A stretch of DNA of 7,057 bases from a bacterium. GTDB taxonomy: Bacteria; Armatimonadota; Zipacnadia; Zipacnadales; Zipacnadaceae. Where the stretch lies: NCBI GenBank assembly GCA_030607655.1, contig JAUWJN010000126.1, forward strand, positions 1 through 7,057, in the 5' to 3' direction. A model generated the notes under the pieces. It made no database searches, was not told where the DNA came from, and saw nothing but the letters and a program-made list of their open reading frames with translations. The position numbers and the translations under genes are program-made. Shown one piece after another: positions 1-5,804 of this stretch. The number at the start of each line of letters is the position of its first letter. The first letter of the stretch is position 1.

Positions 1-323
1 GCCATAGCTACTTTGGCGGAGTCGGCCGCTACGCGAGTTGCAGGGGCCGGTTGCGGTTCTTCCGCAGGGACCGGTTCAGGTTCTTCCGCGGCGACCGGCG
101 CGGCGGCTTGAGAGTCCGCCACCGGGGCGGCGGGGCGGGGAGCAGGCTCACTGACGGGCGGCGGCACTTCTTGCGGCGGGCGTTGGGGGGCGGAGATTAC
201 TCGGCGGCGTGATCGGGCCTCGGCCTGGGCTTGCATCATCAAGGCCCGAAATACCAACACCACAAACACATACAGCAGTGCCACAAATAAATACTTGCCA
301 ATTGTCAGAAGAATACCGGCCAT
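1..323 (-). CDS. Membrane-anchored protein with Pro/Ala/Glu-rich linker, C-terminus outside window (possible FHA-domain protein)
   Basis: An open frame on the minus strand begins at ATG 323-321 and runs without a stop to the window edge, giving 107 residues. Residues about 5-25 (ILLTIGKYLFVALLYVFVVL) form one hydrophobic membrane segment, followed by a short basic stretch with ARSRRR and then a low-complexity linker rich in Pro, Ala and Glu containing a repeated AEEPxPxP unit. This one-helix anchor plus flexible linker is the layout of many small FHA-domain proteins found near cell-wall and Ser/Thr kinase genes, but the domain that would decide this lies outside the window, so FHA is a guess. 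GTG 326-324 is an alternative start, with a stop at 335-333 just upstream. No good Shine-Dalgarno sequence precedes either start. It lies 111 bases downstream of the MscS gene and has its own promoter. Confidence 0.7.
   Translation of the reverse strand, partial: MAGILLTIGKYLFVALLYVFVVLVFRALMMQAQAEARSRRRVISAPQRPPQEVPPPVSEPAPRPAAPVADSQAAAPVAAEEPEPVPAEEPQPAPATRVAADSAKVAM
42..89 (-). repeat. Two 24-bp tandem units inside the linker coding region
   Basis: Positions 42-65 and 66-89 are adjacent copies matching at 21 of 24 bases. They encode two eight-residue units of the type AEEPxPxP in the linker of the left-edge gene. The unit length keeps the reading frame, so the linker could have grown by in-frame duplication. 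Confidence 0.75.
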
Positions 324-326
324 CAC

Positions 327-338
327 CAGTGATCACTG
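327..338. promoter_or_regulatory. 12-bp perfect palindrome just upstream of the left-edge gene start
   Basis: CAGTGATCACTG is a perfect palindrome ending 3 bases before the ATG at 323 and lying within the expected 5' leader, where a ribosome binding site would be. It might be an operator or influence translation initiation, but a single 12-bp palindrome can occur by chance, so the role is speculative. Confidence 0.3.
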
Positions 339-379
339 TGTCCGTCGTCAATACTGTCTGAGGCTAACTACTTGCCCGA

Positions 380-408
380 ATTATAACAAAACAAGCCGTG
401 GGTGTCAC
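380..408 (-). promoter_or_regulatory. Sigma-70/SigA-type promoter for the left-edge gene
   Basis: Read on the minus strand, the -35 box is GTGACA (403-408, 5 of 6 matches to consensus), followed by a 17-base spacer and a perfect -10 box TATAAT (380-385). TGT immediately precedes the -10 box, giving an extended -10 TGn element. Transcription would start near 373 and leave a leader of about 50 bases before ATG 323. The left-edge gene can therefore be expressed independently of the upstream MscS gene. Confidence 0.75.
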
Positions 409-434
409 TAGTCGCGGGGGTGGATATAGCACCA

Positions 435-1394
435 CTAGGCAGGCTCATCAGCGTCTGCAGCGCCGGTTAGTTGGCGGATGTCGGGGTAGACGCGGACCTT
501 CAGTCCGGTAGGAATTTGGAGCTCTAACTCGGAGAGCAGCAACTGGATGCGGGCGACCAGATGCTCGGTGGCGATCCAGTCCTGAGTGGGGAAGACGGTC
601 AGGGGCAGGCGTGCCAAGGTGATGCCGCGCTGGTCCTTGTCAACCTGGACCGGCTCTATCCCCGTGATGTGCAGCGGATACTCGGCCTGTAGTTCGGCGC
701 TGAGTTCTTCCAGGGCCCCGCGGACCTGCTCAGCATCTTGGGGGCTGGACAGGGGGACCTCGGCTACGTAGTTGACAAAAGGCTCTTCATAGACGGTTAC
801 CTTGGTAATAGTCCCGTTGGGGATATGATGCAGTTGATTGTCCAGGTCGCGCAGTACCGTCCCCCGCAGCCCAATCTGCTCGACGAGGCCAAAGTTGCCG
901 GATAAGTTGACGTAGTCGCCCACAGCATACTGGCCCTCCAGCAGCAGAAATAGGCCGCTGACCAAATCGCGGACAAGAGTTTGCGCACCAAAGGCTATCG
1001 CCGCGCCTAAGAAGCCCACCCCCGTCAGGATCGGTAGCAGATTAACTCCCACCGCGCCCAGGACCCAGATTCCAGTGAGCAGTACGATTACCCACCTGGC
1101 AATGTTGGCTATCAACGAGACGGCAGTGGCAGCGCGGTGTTGGCGGGTACGAACGGGGCCGGTGGCAGCCGCAGCGGCCTGCTCCAAGCGGCGGCGGGCG
1201 CGGGAAAAAACGGCCATCAGCAGCAAGTAGACGCCCGGGGCCACCAGGAGAATCAGTATTATGCTGCCGGCTTTACCGGCCACAGTTTCCGGCTTCAGGA
1301 ATTCCCCCAAGACCTCCTGCCAGAAACCAGCCGGGGCAATCTTCTCGGCTGCGTCCACCGCTTTGTCAGCTAGCTGTTCAGTCTCGTTGGGCAT
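435..1394 (-). CDS. MscS-family small-conductance mechanosensitive channel
   Basis: A 319-residue inner-membrane protein of the MscS family, whose members form heptameric pores that open under membrane tension to release solutes on osmotic downshock. Hydrophobic segments are at about 44-63, 98-115 and 117-140. The last is the pore helix, with the small-residue pattern GVGFLGAAIAFGAQTLVRD, followed by LVSGLFLLLEGQYAVGDYV and then the beta domain with HHIPNGTI at 189-196. All are typical of MscS; three membrane spans and about 300 residues fit the small MscS/YkuT class. The C-terminal alpha/beta domain is complete, ending in an acidic tail. The start is supported by GGAGGT at 1403-1408, 8 bases upstream. 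It lies 87 bases downstream of the nucleotidyltransferase gene and could be co-transcribed with it; I see no convincing promoter in that gap. The family is secure, gating and ion preference are not. Confidence 0.95.
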   Translation of the reverse strand: MPNETEQLADKAVDAAEKIAPAGFWQEVLGEFLKPETVAGKAGSIILILLVAPGVYLLLMAVFSRARRRLEQAAAAATGPVRTRQHRAATAVSLIANIARWVIVLLTGIWVLGAVGVNLLPILTGVGFLGAAIAFGAQTLVRDLVSGLFLLLEGQYAVGDYVNLSGNFGLVEQIGLRGTVLRDLDNQLHHIPNGTITKVTVYEEPFVNYVAEVPLSSPQDAEQVRGALEELSAELQAEYPLHITGIEPVQVDKDQRGITLARLPLTVFPTQDWIATEHLVARIQLLLSELELQIPTGLKVRVYPDIRQLTGAADADEPA

Positions 1395-1481
1395 CTTAAC
1401 ATACCTCCGGGAGAGCTAGGGTCTCGTCGTAAGATAATTCGCCAGGGCTGTGGCGTGTCCCTGCCCGTTGGTGAGCGGAGT

Positions 1482-2234
1482 TTACTCAGAAGGCGTAGTA
1501 TTCACAACAGGTAGAAAGTCGCTGTCGTGCATCATCTGGGTGGCGCGGAAGAGGCTTTCGGGCGTGCCGGCATCTGACCAGCCAAAGTCAATAATATCGT
1601 AGGTGAGCAGCCCGCGCTCCAGATAAACATTGTGGATGTCAGTGACTTCGTACTGGCCCCGGTCGGATAGCTGCAAAGTGGGCAGAATCTCCCATAACAG
1701 TTGATCGTACATATATACACCGATGGCGGCGTACGAGGACGGCGGCTGAGGTGGCTTTTCAATGATTCTGGCAATATTGCCTTCACGGTCAAACTCGGGC
1801 ACGCCGAAACGCTCCGGGTCAGGTACCTCAGCTAGCAATACCTTAGCTCCCACAGGATTGGCCAGGTAACTTTCCACAAAGGGGCGGACACTGCCGGCCA
1901 GGATGTTGTCGCCCAGCATCACCAAGCAACAATCATCACCGACAAAATGCCCGGCACAGCGTATGGCGTCGGCAATACCTTGCGGAGCTCGCTGGTAAGT
2001 GAAGTATAAGTGGTCCAGGCCGAATTCGCGGCCGTCGTGGAGCAGCTCCAGGAATGCACCGGGATTGTTGCCGCCGGTCACCAACATTATGTCGCGCATG
2101 CCGGCGTCAACCAGGCTGTGCAACGGATAATAGACCATCGGAAACTGGCCGATAGGCAGCAGATGCTTGTTAGTCACCCGTGTCATCGGGTCCAGGCGCG
2201 TGCCCAGACCACCTACTAAGATAATGCCTTTCAT
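1482..2234 (-). CDS. rfbA: RfbA/RmlA-type sugar-1-phosphate nucleotidyltransferase (short form; probable glucose-1-phosphate thymidylyltransferase)
   Basis: A 250-residue cytoplasmic enzyme of the nucleotidyltransferase family that activates a sugar 1-phosphate with an NTP, most likely dTTP plus glucose 1-phosphate giving dTDP-glucose for cell-surface polysaccharides. The nucleotide-binding loop GGLGTRLDPMT is at 8-18, NKHLLPIG at 22-29, QGIADA at 85-90, the metal-binding GDN at 108-110, EKP at 159-161 and the second Asp in WSDAGT at about 221. Length and motifs match the short RfbA form seen in Bacillus rather than the roughly 290-residue enteric RmlA. No rfbB, C or D genes are adjacent, so dTDP-rhamnose synthesis is not shown here, and another sugar or nucleotide is possible. 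A TAAGGTG sequence at 2242-2248 sits 7 bases before the ATG. The gene is 174 bases downstream of pdxT. Confidence 0.9.
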   Translation of the reverse strand: MKGIILVGGLGTRLDPMTRVTNKHLLPIGQFPMVYYPLHSLVDAGMRDIMLVTGGNNPGAFLELLHDGREFGLDHLYFTYQRAPQGIADAIRCAGHFVGDDCCLVMLGDNILAGSVRPFVESYLANPVGAKVLLAEVPDPERFGVPEFDREGNIARIIEKPPQPPSSYAAIGVYMYDQLLWEILPTLQLSDRGQYEVTDIHNVYLERGLLTYDIIDFGWSDAGTPESLFRATQMMHDSDFLPVVNTTPSE

Positions 2235-2296
2235 TATCGTGCACCTTAGTCTGAATGATTAAGAACAGCATTAGCAGGGAACCCGCTTTTTGGCAA

Positions 2297-2315
2297 CAAG
2301 CCAGTTTCTGGCTTG
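2297..2315. other. 8-bp perfect stem-loop in the pdxT-rfbA gap
   Basis: Arms 2297-2304 (CAAGCCAG) and 2308-2315 (CTGGCTTG) are perfectly complementary around a 3-base loop. It lies downstream of pdxT and about 60 bases before rfbA. No U-run follows on the minus-strand transcript, so it is not a standard intrinsic terminator; it may stabilise an mRNA end or attenuate read-through. Confidence 0.5.
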
Positions 2316-2356
2316 CGGGCCGGCTTCACTCTGTTCAACCGGCCCCTCCAAACGGC
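2316..2356 (+). repeat. Dispersed intergenic repeat, copy A
   Basis: It aligns with 5937-5978: the first 9 bases (CGGGCCGGC), a central CGGCCCCTCC and a terminal ACGGC are identical, with about 33 of 41 aligned positions matching and one gap. Five of the six differences in the middle are transitions, consistent with decay of one copy. Internal arms GGGCCGG (2317-2323) and CCGGCCC (2339-2345) can pair as a 7-bp stem with a 15-base loop, and six of these pairs are also possible in copy B. Confidence 0.65.
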
Positions 2357-2379
2357 TCTTTGACAGGTTCACCCCCAGG

Positions 2380-2408
2380 CACGGCCCCTCCGCACAACAG
2401 GACTGCCT
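2380..2408 (+). repeat. Partial copy of the dispersed repeat (copy D)
   Basis: CACGGCCCCTCCGC at 2380-2393 shares CACGGCCCCTCC with copy B and CCCCTCCGCA with copy C. It is short and degenerate beyond this core. It abuts the pdxT stop codon at 2409-2411 and lies 23 bases from copy A. Confidence 0.4.
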
Positions 2409-2990
2409 TCAGATGATGGAGCATACCATGTTCAGGAAGTATTGTTGGATGCGGCGGTCATCGGTGAGTTCGGGATGGAAGGCGGTAGCAAGCAGCTTGT
2501 CCTGGCGCACCATCACAATGTTATCTTCAAAGGTCGCCAGCGTCTCGGCCTCTCCCCACACTCGCGTTACGTAGGGAGCGCGAATGAAAACTGCCCGGAC
2601 CGGTCCGTCGGCTATGCCCGCGATGGCCAAATCGGTTGCGAAGCTGTCCACCTGGCGGCCAAAGGCGTTTCTACGCACCGCAATATCCATCAGCCCCAGC
2701 CGCCACTGGTCGTTGCCTTCAATCTCCTTGGCCAGCAGTATCATCCCAGCGCAGGTGCCCCAGATAGGAGCGCCGCGCTGGTGAAGCTGCATTATCGCCT
2801 CATCCACCCCGAAGCGCTGGCAGAGCTTGCCAATGGTCGTGCTCTCCCCGCCGGGGATCACTAACCCCTGGCAGGATAGGACTTCTTCGGGCCTCTTGAC
2901 CGGGACCGGCTGACAGTCCAATGCGGAGAACGCCTGCAAATGCTCGGCAAAATCGCCTTGCAGGGCCAGGATACCTATGCGTGGTGTCAT
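2409..2990 (-). CDS. pdxT: Pyridoxal 5'-phosphate synthase glutaminase subunit PdxT
   Basis: A 193-residue class-I-type glutamine amidotransferase that hydrolyses glutamine and channels ammonia to PdxS in the cytoplasmic PLP synthase complex. The catalytic triad is visible: Cys80 in GTCAGM, and His172 and Glu174 in FHPELT. The oxyanion-region motif PGGEST is at 46-51, the N-terminal IGILALQGDFAEH at 5-17 and the RAPYV stretch at 137-141; the length is normal for the family. The start is 8 bases after the pdxS stop codon. No clear Shine-Dalgarno sequence is present in the preceding 20 bases, so translation is probably coupled to that of pdxS. The TGA stop is followed by a repeat-containing gap before rfbA. 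Confidence 0.97.
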   Translation of the reverse strand: MTPRIGILALQGDFAEHLQAFSALDCQPVPVKRPEEVLSCQGLVIPGGESTTIGKLCQRFGVDEAIMQLHQRGAPIWGTCAGMILLAKEIEGNDQWRLGLMDIAVRRNAFGRQVDSFATDLAIAGIADGPVRAVFIRAPYVTRVWGEAETLATFEDNIVMVRQDKLLATAFHPELTDDRRIQQYFLNMVCSII

Positions 2991-2998
2991 ACTAAAGT

Positions 2999-3886
2999 CT
3001 ACCAGCCCCGGTTGGCCATTCGCTCTTCTTCTGGAAGGCTGGCGACGTCAATGCCAACCATCGCCGCGCCCTTCAGGCCCTTGCAAGCCTGGGCGACCTC
3101 GTGAGGGTCTTCGTAATAGGTGGTCGCGTGTACTATGGCCAGGGCGCGCTCGGCGGGGTCCTCGGACTTGAAGATACCTGAGCCGACGAAGATAGACTCG
3201 GCGCCCAGTTGCATCATCAGCGCGGCGTCGGCGGGAGTGGCAATGCCGCCGGCGGAGAAATTGGGCACCGGCAGCTTACCCTCATGGGCCACCTGGCGCA
3301 CCAGCTCAAACGGCGCGCCCATATTCTTGGCCTCGGTCATCAGCTCGTCATCGCGCAGGCCCTTGAGGTGCTCAAGGCCAGTCATTACCGCCCGCATGTG
3401 CCGGGTAGCTTCCACGATGTCTCCGGAGCCGGCCTCGCCCTTGGTGCGAATCAAGGCCGCGCCCTCGCCAATACGGCGCAGCGCCTCGGCTAGATTGGTG
3501 CAGCCACAGACAAAGGGCACGTCAAAGTCATGCTTCCAGACATGAAATTTTTCATCGGCAGGAGTCAGTACTTCGCTCTCGTCAATAAAGTCCACGCCGA
3601 TCGCTTCCAGTATCTGGGCCTCGGCGAAATGACCGATGCGGCACTTGGCCATAACCGGAATGGTTACCGTGTCCATAATCTGTTCAATAATGCGCAGATC
3701 GGCCATGCGAGCCACGCCGCCCTCGGCGCGGATGTCAGCCGGGACCCGCTCCAGAGCCATTACGGCCACCGCGCCGGCGTCCTCACCAATCTTAGCTTGT
3801 TCAACATTGGTGACATCCATTATTACCCCGCCCCGCAACATCTGGGCCAGTCCTACCTTGGTCTGCCAGGTTGACTTCTCCGTCAC
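2999..3886 (-). CDS. pdxS: Pyridoxal 5'-phosphate synthase lyase subunit PdxS
   Basis: A (beta/alpha)8-barrel enzyme that builds pyridoxal 5'-phosphate from a pentose 5-phosphate (ribose or ribulose), glyceraldehyde 3-phosphate (or dihydroxyacetone phosphate) and ammonia from PdxT. I start it at GTG 3886-3884, giving 295 residues, because an AGGAGG (3896-3901) lies 9 bases upstream. With this start Asp24, Lys81 (in PVMAK) and Lys149 (in LIRTK) fall exactly at the positions of the known active-site Asp and the two Schiff-base lysines of Bacillus subtilis PdxS. The longer reading from TTG 3904 would begin over the ribosome binding site itself. Conserved blocks include VMALERVPADIR, DFIDESEVLTPADE, PFVCGC, NFSAGGIATPADAALMMQLGA and the C-terminal SLPEEERM. 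It is first in the pdxST operon and divergent from the plus-strand operon. Confidence 0.97.
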   Translation of the reverse strand: MTEKSTWQTKVGLAQMLRGGVIMDVTNVEQAKIGEDAGAVAVMALERVPADIRAEGGVARMADLRIIEQIMDTVTIPVMAKCRIGHFAEAQILEAIGVDFIDESEVLTPADEKFHVWKHDFDVPFVCGCTNLAEALRRIGEGAALIRTKGEAGSGDIVEATRHMRAVMTGLEHLKGLRDDELMTEAKNMGAPFELVRQVAHEGKLPVPNFSAGGIATPADAALMMQLGAESIFVGSGIFKSEDPAERALAIVHATTYYEDPHEVAQACKGLKGAAMVGIDVASLPEEERMANRGW

Positions 3887-3895
3887 GTCAATTCG

Positions 3896-3901
3896 CCTCC
3901 T
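3896..3901 (-). promoter_or_regulatory. Ribosome binding site that decides the pdxS start
   Basis: AGGAGG on the minus strand, 9 bases before GTG 3886. It favours the GTG over the in-frame upstream TTG at 3904-3902, which immediately precedes this site and would leave no room for its own binding site. Confidence 0.85.
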
Positions 3902-3921
3902 CAACGTATTACTATTTATAT

Positions 3922-3950
3922 AGTGTACATCATTATTGGCGGAACTGCAA
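3922..3950 (-). promoter_or_regulatory. Candidate promoter for pdxST
   Basis: On the minus strand TTGCAG (3945-3950) and TACACT (3922-3927) are separated by 17 bases. Agreement with consensus is moderate (3 of 6 and 4 of 6). The start would fall near 3915, giving a leader of about 30 bases. A TATAAA at 3915-3920 is an alternative -10 but lacks a good -35. A small inverted repeat, ACTAT at 3911-3915 and ATAGT at 3920-3924, overlaps this area and could be an operator, which is weakly supported. Confidence 0.4.
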
Positions 3951-4023
3951 GACCTTGGTTGGGCGCGCTGGCCCCGTTCAACAGGCAGTTTCTACAATAG
4001 TCTCATCATTGCCCAAGTGTGCC

Positions 4024-4052
4024 TTGACAGATGACTGGTCTTAGCGTAGAAT
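4024..4052 (+). promoter_or_regulatory. Sigma-70/SigA-type promoter of the plus-strand operon
   Basis: A perfect -35 TTGACA (4024-4029), a 17-base spacer and a -10 TAGAAT (4047-4052, 5 of 6). Transcription should start near 4059, leaving a leader of about 33 bases before ATG 4092. It would serve the secreted protein, NifU-like and transaldolase genes, as no stronger promoter is seen in their short gaps. Confidence 0.8.
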
Positions 4053-4077
4053 GCCTCTCACAGATAGATAACTCGTG

Positions 4078-4083
4078 AGGAGG
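4078..4083 (+). promoter_or_regulatory. Ribosome binding site that decides the start of the secreted protein gene
   Basis: AGGAGG within a longer GAGGAGGT, 8 bases before ATG 4092. The in-frame GTG at 4083 overlaps this site and GTG 4089 is only 5 bases from it, so ATG 4092 is preferred. Confidence 0.8.
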
Positions 4084-4091
4084 TGGCGGTG

Positions 4092-4721
4092 ATGGGAATA
4101 GGTAAGAAGATGGGGTTAATAGTGGTTGTGGGGATAGTGGTGGGGCTAGGAGGAGCGTATGGGGAGGAAGGTACGGCGGATTTGCTGGCGAGCCTGGAGC
4201 GAGGCGAGGTATGGGCCCAGTTTTGGGGCGCGGGGGATGCCGCCGTTGAGGGTATGATAGGGCGATCAGCGTATGGTCCGCAGAGTGTGTCTATCGCCCC
4301 GGGCACCCAGTTTTGGAGCCAGCGGCAAGGCGTACAAGGGATGACTACCATAGGCTCGCTGCATATTGACCTGAGCCGGCAGTGGGCGGCCAAAGTACAT
4401 ATACCTGCCGCCTGTACCAATATCGGGCTGCGGACTCCCACTGTGGTGGATAGAATGGTCATTGCGTCGTGTCCGGATAGGCGGATGGCCCGGCTGACGC
4501 AGGTGATTGCCAGCCGCCGGCCGCCGCATCCCGCCGCCCAATTGGCAGTGTGGGCAGTGGCAAATAATCCTTTCCCGGGGCAGATAGACCGGTATCTGCA
4601 CGAGGTAGTGAACTCTGGGCAGCCCGACGCGGTCAACCAGCGACAGGAACTGATAATCACGGCGGCAAGTCTGCTGCGCGAAGCCGGGCTGGCACCGGGT
4701 GAATTCCGAATGTTTAACTGA
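4092..4721 (+). CDS. Secreted protein of unknown function
   Basis: 209 residues from ATG 4092. The N-terminus is a classical signal peptide: GKK at 4-6, a hydrophobic core at about 8-20, and a likely cleavage after AYG at 22-24, before EEG. The mature part is about 185 residues with no further membrane span, so it is exported to the cell exterior or periplasm. I do not recognise the family with certainty. Visible elements are VSIAPGTQFW (66-75), QGM (82-84), IPAACTN (104-110), CPDRR (127-131) and QLAVWAVANNP (150-160). Their order resembles a loosely remembered class of exported proteins with an IPxGT strand followed by a QxAVW helix; this is an impression, not an assignment. Cys108 and Cys127 are the only cysteines and could form a disulfide. 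It is first in an operon, 29 bases ahead of the NifU-like gene. Confidence 0.85.
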   Translation: MGIGKKMGLIVVVGIVVGLGGAYGEEGTADLLASLERGEVWAQFWGAGDAAVEGMIGRSAYGPQSVSIAPGTQFWSQRQGVQGMTTIGSLHIDLSRQWAAKVHIPAACTNIGLRTPTVVDRMVIASCPDRRMARLTQVIASRRPPHPAAQLAVWAVANNPFPGQIDRYLHEVVNSGQPDAVNQRQELIITAASLLREAGLAPGEFRMFN

Positions 4722-4750
4722 GTAACAGGTGTCGTAAAGGAGACTATTAG

Positions 4751-4981
4751 ATGACGCTAAAAGAGCAAGTACAGGAAGTAATAGAGAAAGTTAGAATGCA
4801 CTTGCAAAGCCATGGCGGGGATGTGGAACTGGTAGAGGTGGATGAGGATGGCACTGTGCGGGTGCGCCTACAAGGGGCGTGTAAGGGCTGTCCGATGGCC
4901 CAACAAACTATGAGTATGGGCATTGAAAGGGTACTTAAGGAGGAGATTCCGGAAATCCAAGCCGTAGTAGCCGTGGACTGA
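4751..4981 (+). CDS. NifU-like C-terminal-domain iron-sulfur protein
   Basis: A 76-residue protein made only of the NifU C-terminal (Nfu) domain, which carries a [4Fe-4S] cluster and serves as a scaffold or carrier in Fe-S cluster assembly in the cytoplasm. The cluster motif CKGC (Cys44 and Cys47) sits in GACKGCPMAQQTMSMGIERVLKE, and the HGGDVELVEVDEDG segment at 21-34 is typical. The stand-alone size is normal for short Nfu proteins in many bacteria. AAAGGAG at 4736-4742 lies 8 bases before the ATG. It is between the secreted protein and transaldolase genes, with gaps of 29 and 51 bases. No other Fe-S assembly gene is in the window, and neither neighbour is an Fe-S enzyme, so its client is unknown. 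Confidence 0.95.
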   Translation: MTLKEQVQEVIEKVRMHLQSHGGDVELVEVDEDGTVRVRLQGACKGCPMAQQTMSMGIERVLKEEIPEIQAVVAVD

Positions 4982-5032
4982 CCAACAATTCGGGCATCCG
5001 ACCTCGATACTTGGCTTTAGGAGGCTGAGAAC

Positions 5033-5683
5033 ATGAAGATATTTGTAGATACAGCCAACGTTGACGATATTCGTACGGCTTGCTCGTGGGGAATAGTTGA
5101 CGGGGTGACCACTAATCCCAGTCTGGTGGCTCGCGAGCAGCGGTCCTTTGAAGAAGTGGTCAGGGAAATCTGCGAGATTTGCCCCGGCCCGGTGAGTGCC
5201 GAAGTAGTCAGCCTGGAGGCCGAGGGCATGATCCAGGAGGCACGTAAAGTATCCTCGTGGGCTCCCAATGTTGCGGTCAAAATCCCGATGATCCGGGAAG
5301 GTATAAAAGCTATCAGTGTCCTGTCGCAGGAGGGGATAAAGACTAACTGTACACTGTGCTTCTCCGCGAATCAGGCGCTGCTGGCCGCTAAAGTCGGGGC
5401 GACTTTCATCTCGCCGTTCATCGGTCGGCTGGATGACATCGGCCACGACGGTATGCAGCTAGTGGGGGAGATAGTGCAGATTTATGAGAACTATGACTTT
5501 GCCACGGAGGTAATTGTCGCCAGTGTACGGCATCCCCAGCATGTGCTAGACGCCGCCCTAATTGGCGCTGACATCTGCACCATCCCCTTTGCCGTGCTGG
5601 AGGAGATGTTCAACCACACCCTGACCGATGTAGGCGTTGAGCGCTTCCTGGCGGACTGGGAAAAAGCCGGCCTGAAACTGTAG
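5033..5683 (+). CDS. tal: Short-form transaldolase (TalC / fructose-6-phosphate aldolase family)
   Basis: A 216-residue (beta/alpha)8 class I aldolase, full length for the TalC/FSA group. Transaldolase moves a dihydroxyacetone unit between fructose 6-phosphate plus erythrose 4-phosphate and sedoheptulose 7-phosphate plus glyceraldehyde 3-phosphate in the non-oxidative pentose phosphate pathway. The Schiff-base Lys is Lys83 in NVAVKIPM. Other family blocks are MKIFVDTANVDDI (1-13), GVTTNPSL (24-31), TNCTLCFSANQALLAAKVGATFISPFIGRL (104-133, in part) and CTIPFAVLEEM. At the position where E. coli fructose-6-phosphate aldolase has Tyr131, this protein has Phe129 (in SPF). The equivalent Phe is typical of true transaldolases, so I favour transaldolase over fructose-6-phosphate aldolase. 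AGGAGG at 5019-5024 precedes the ATG by 8 bases. It is the last gene of the operon. Confidence 0.95.
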   Translation: MKIFVDTANVDDIRTACSWGIVDGVTTNPSLVAREQRSFEEVVREICEICPGPVSAEVVSLEAEGMIQEARKVSSWAPNVAVKIPMIREGIKAISVLSQEGIKTNCTLCFSANQALLAAKVGATFISPFIGRLDDIGHDGMQLVGEIVQIYENYDFATEVIVASVRHPQHVLDAALIGADICTIPFAVLEEMFNHTLTDVGVERFLADWEKAGLKL

Positions 5684-5718
5684 CTAACTTCCACCTCTAC
5701 AGATTGCCTCACCCCCCG

Positions 5719-5741
5719 CCCCTCTCCGTGCCGGAGAGGGG
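5719..5741. repeat. 10-bp GC-rich palindrome downstream of tal, probable dispersed palindromic repeat
   Basis: Arms 5719-5728 (CCCCTCTCCG) and 5732-5741 (CGGAGAGGGG) pair perfectly around a TGC loop, 35 bases after the tal stop. A CCTCACCCCCC run precedes it. Neither strand has a U-run after the stem, so it is not a textbook intrinsic terminator, though such a stem could protect or end transcripts between convergent genes. Stems of the CCCCTCTCC-n-GGAGAGGGG kind recur between genes in many bacterial genomes, so a dispersed repeat is the likely nature. Confidence 0.65.
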
Positions 5742-5804
5742 AGAACGGAAGATAGGCTAGCTTCCTACCTTTGCTGCGTAAGTAGCTTTAGCGGGCAAGT
5801 GTAT

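Noticed and set aside
148..351. Minus-strand reading of 67 residues starting at TTG 351
   Set aside because: It overlaps the better-supported frame from ATG 323, has no binding site or domain, and its composition is that of an out-of-frame reading of the linker gene.
2235..2408. Intrinsic terminator or riboswitch between pdxT and rfbA
   Set aside because: The stems at 2297-2315 and 2317-2345 lack a following U-run on the minus-strand transcript, and I recognise no riboswitch motif. They are reported only as hairpins and repeats.
3120..3545. Plus-strand open frames within pdxS and pdxT (also 2442-2864)
   Set aside because: They are shadows of highly conserved genes on the opposite strand.
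4058..4660. Minus-strand open frame of 200 residues opposite the secreted protein gene
   Set aside because: Low-complexity composition, no ribosome binding site, and the plus strand has a promoter, binding site and signal peptide instead.
4868..5446. Minus-strand open frame of 192 residues
   Set aside because: It is antisense to the clear NifU-like and transaldolase genes and shows no recognisable motif or binding site.
2409..5683. A new gene system formed by pdxST and the plus-strand operon
   Set aside because: All recognised members are common metabolic genes. Only the divergent placement is suggestive, so it is listed as a modest inference rather than a system.
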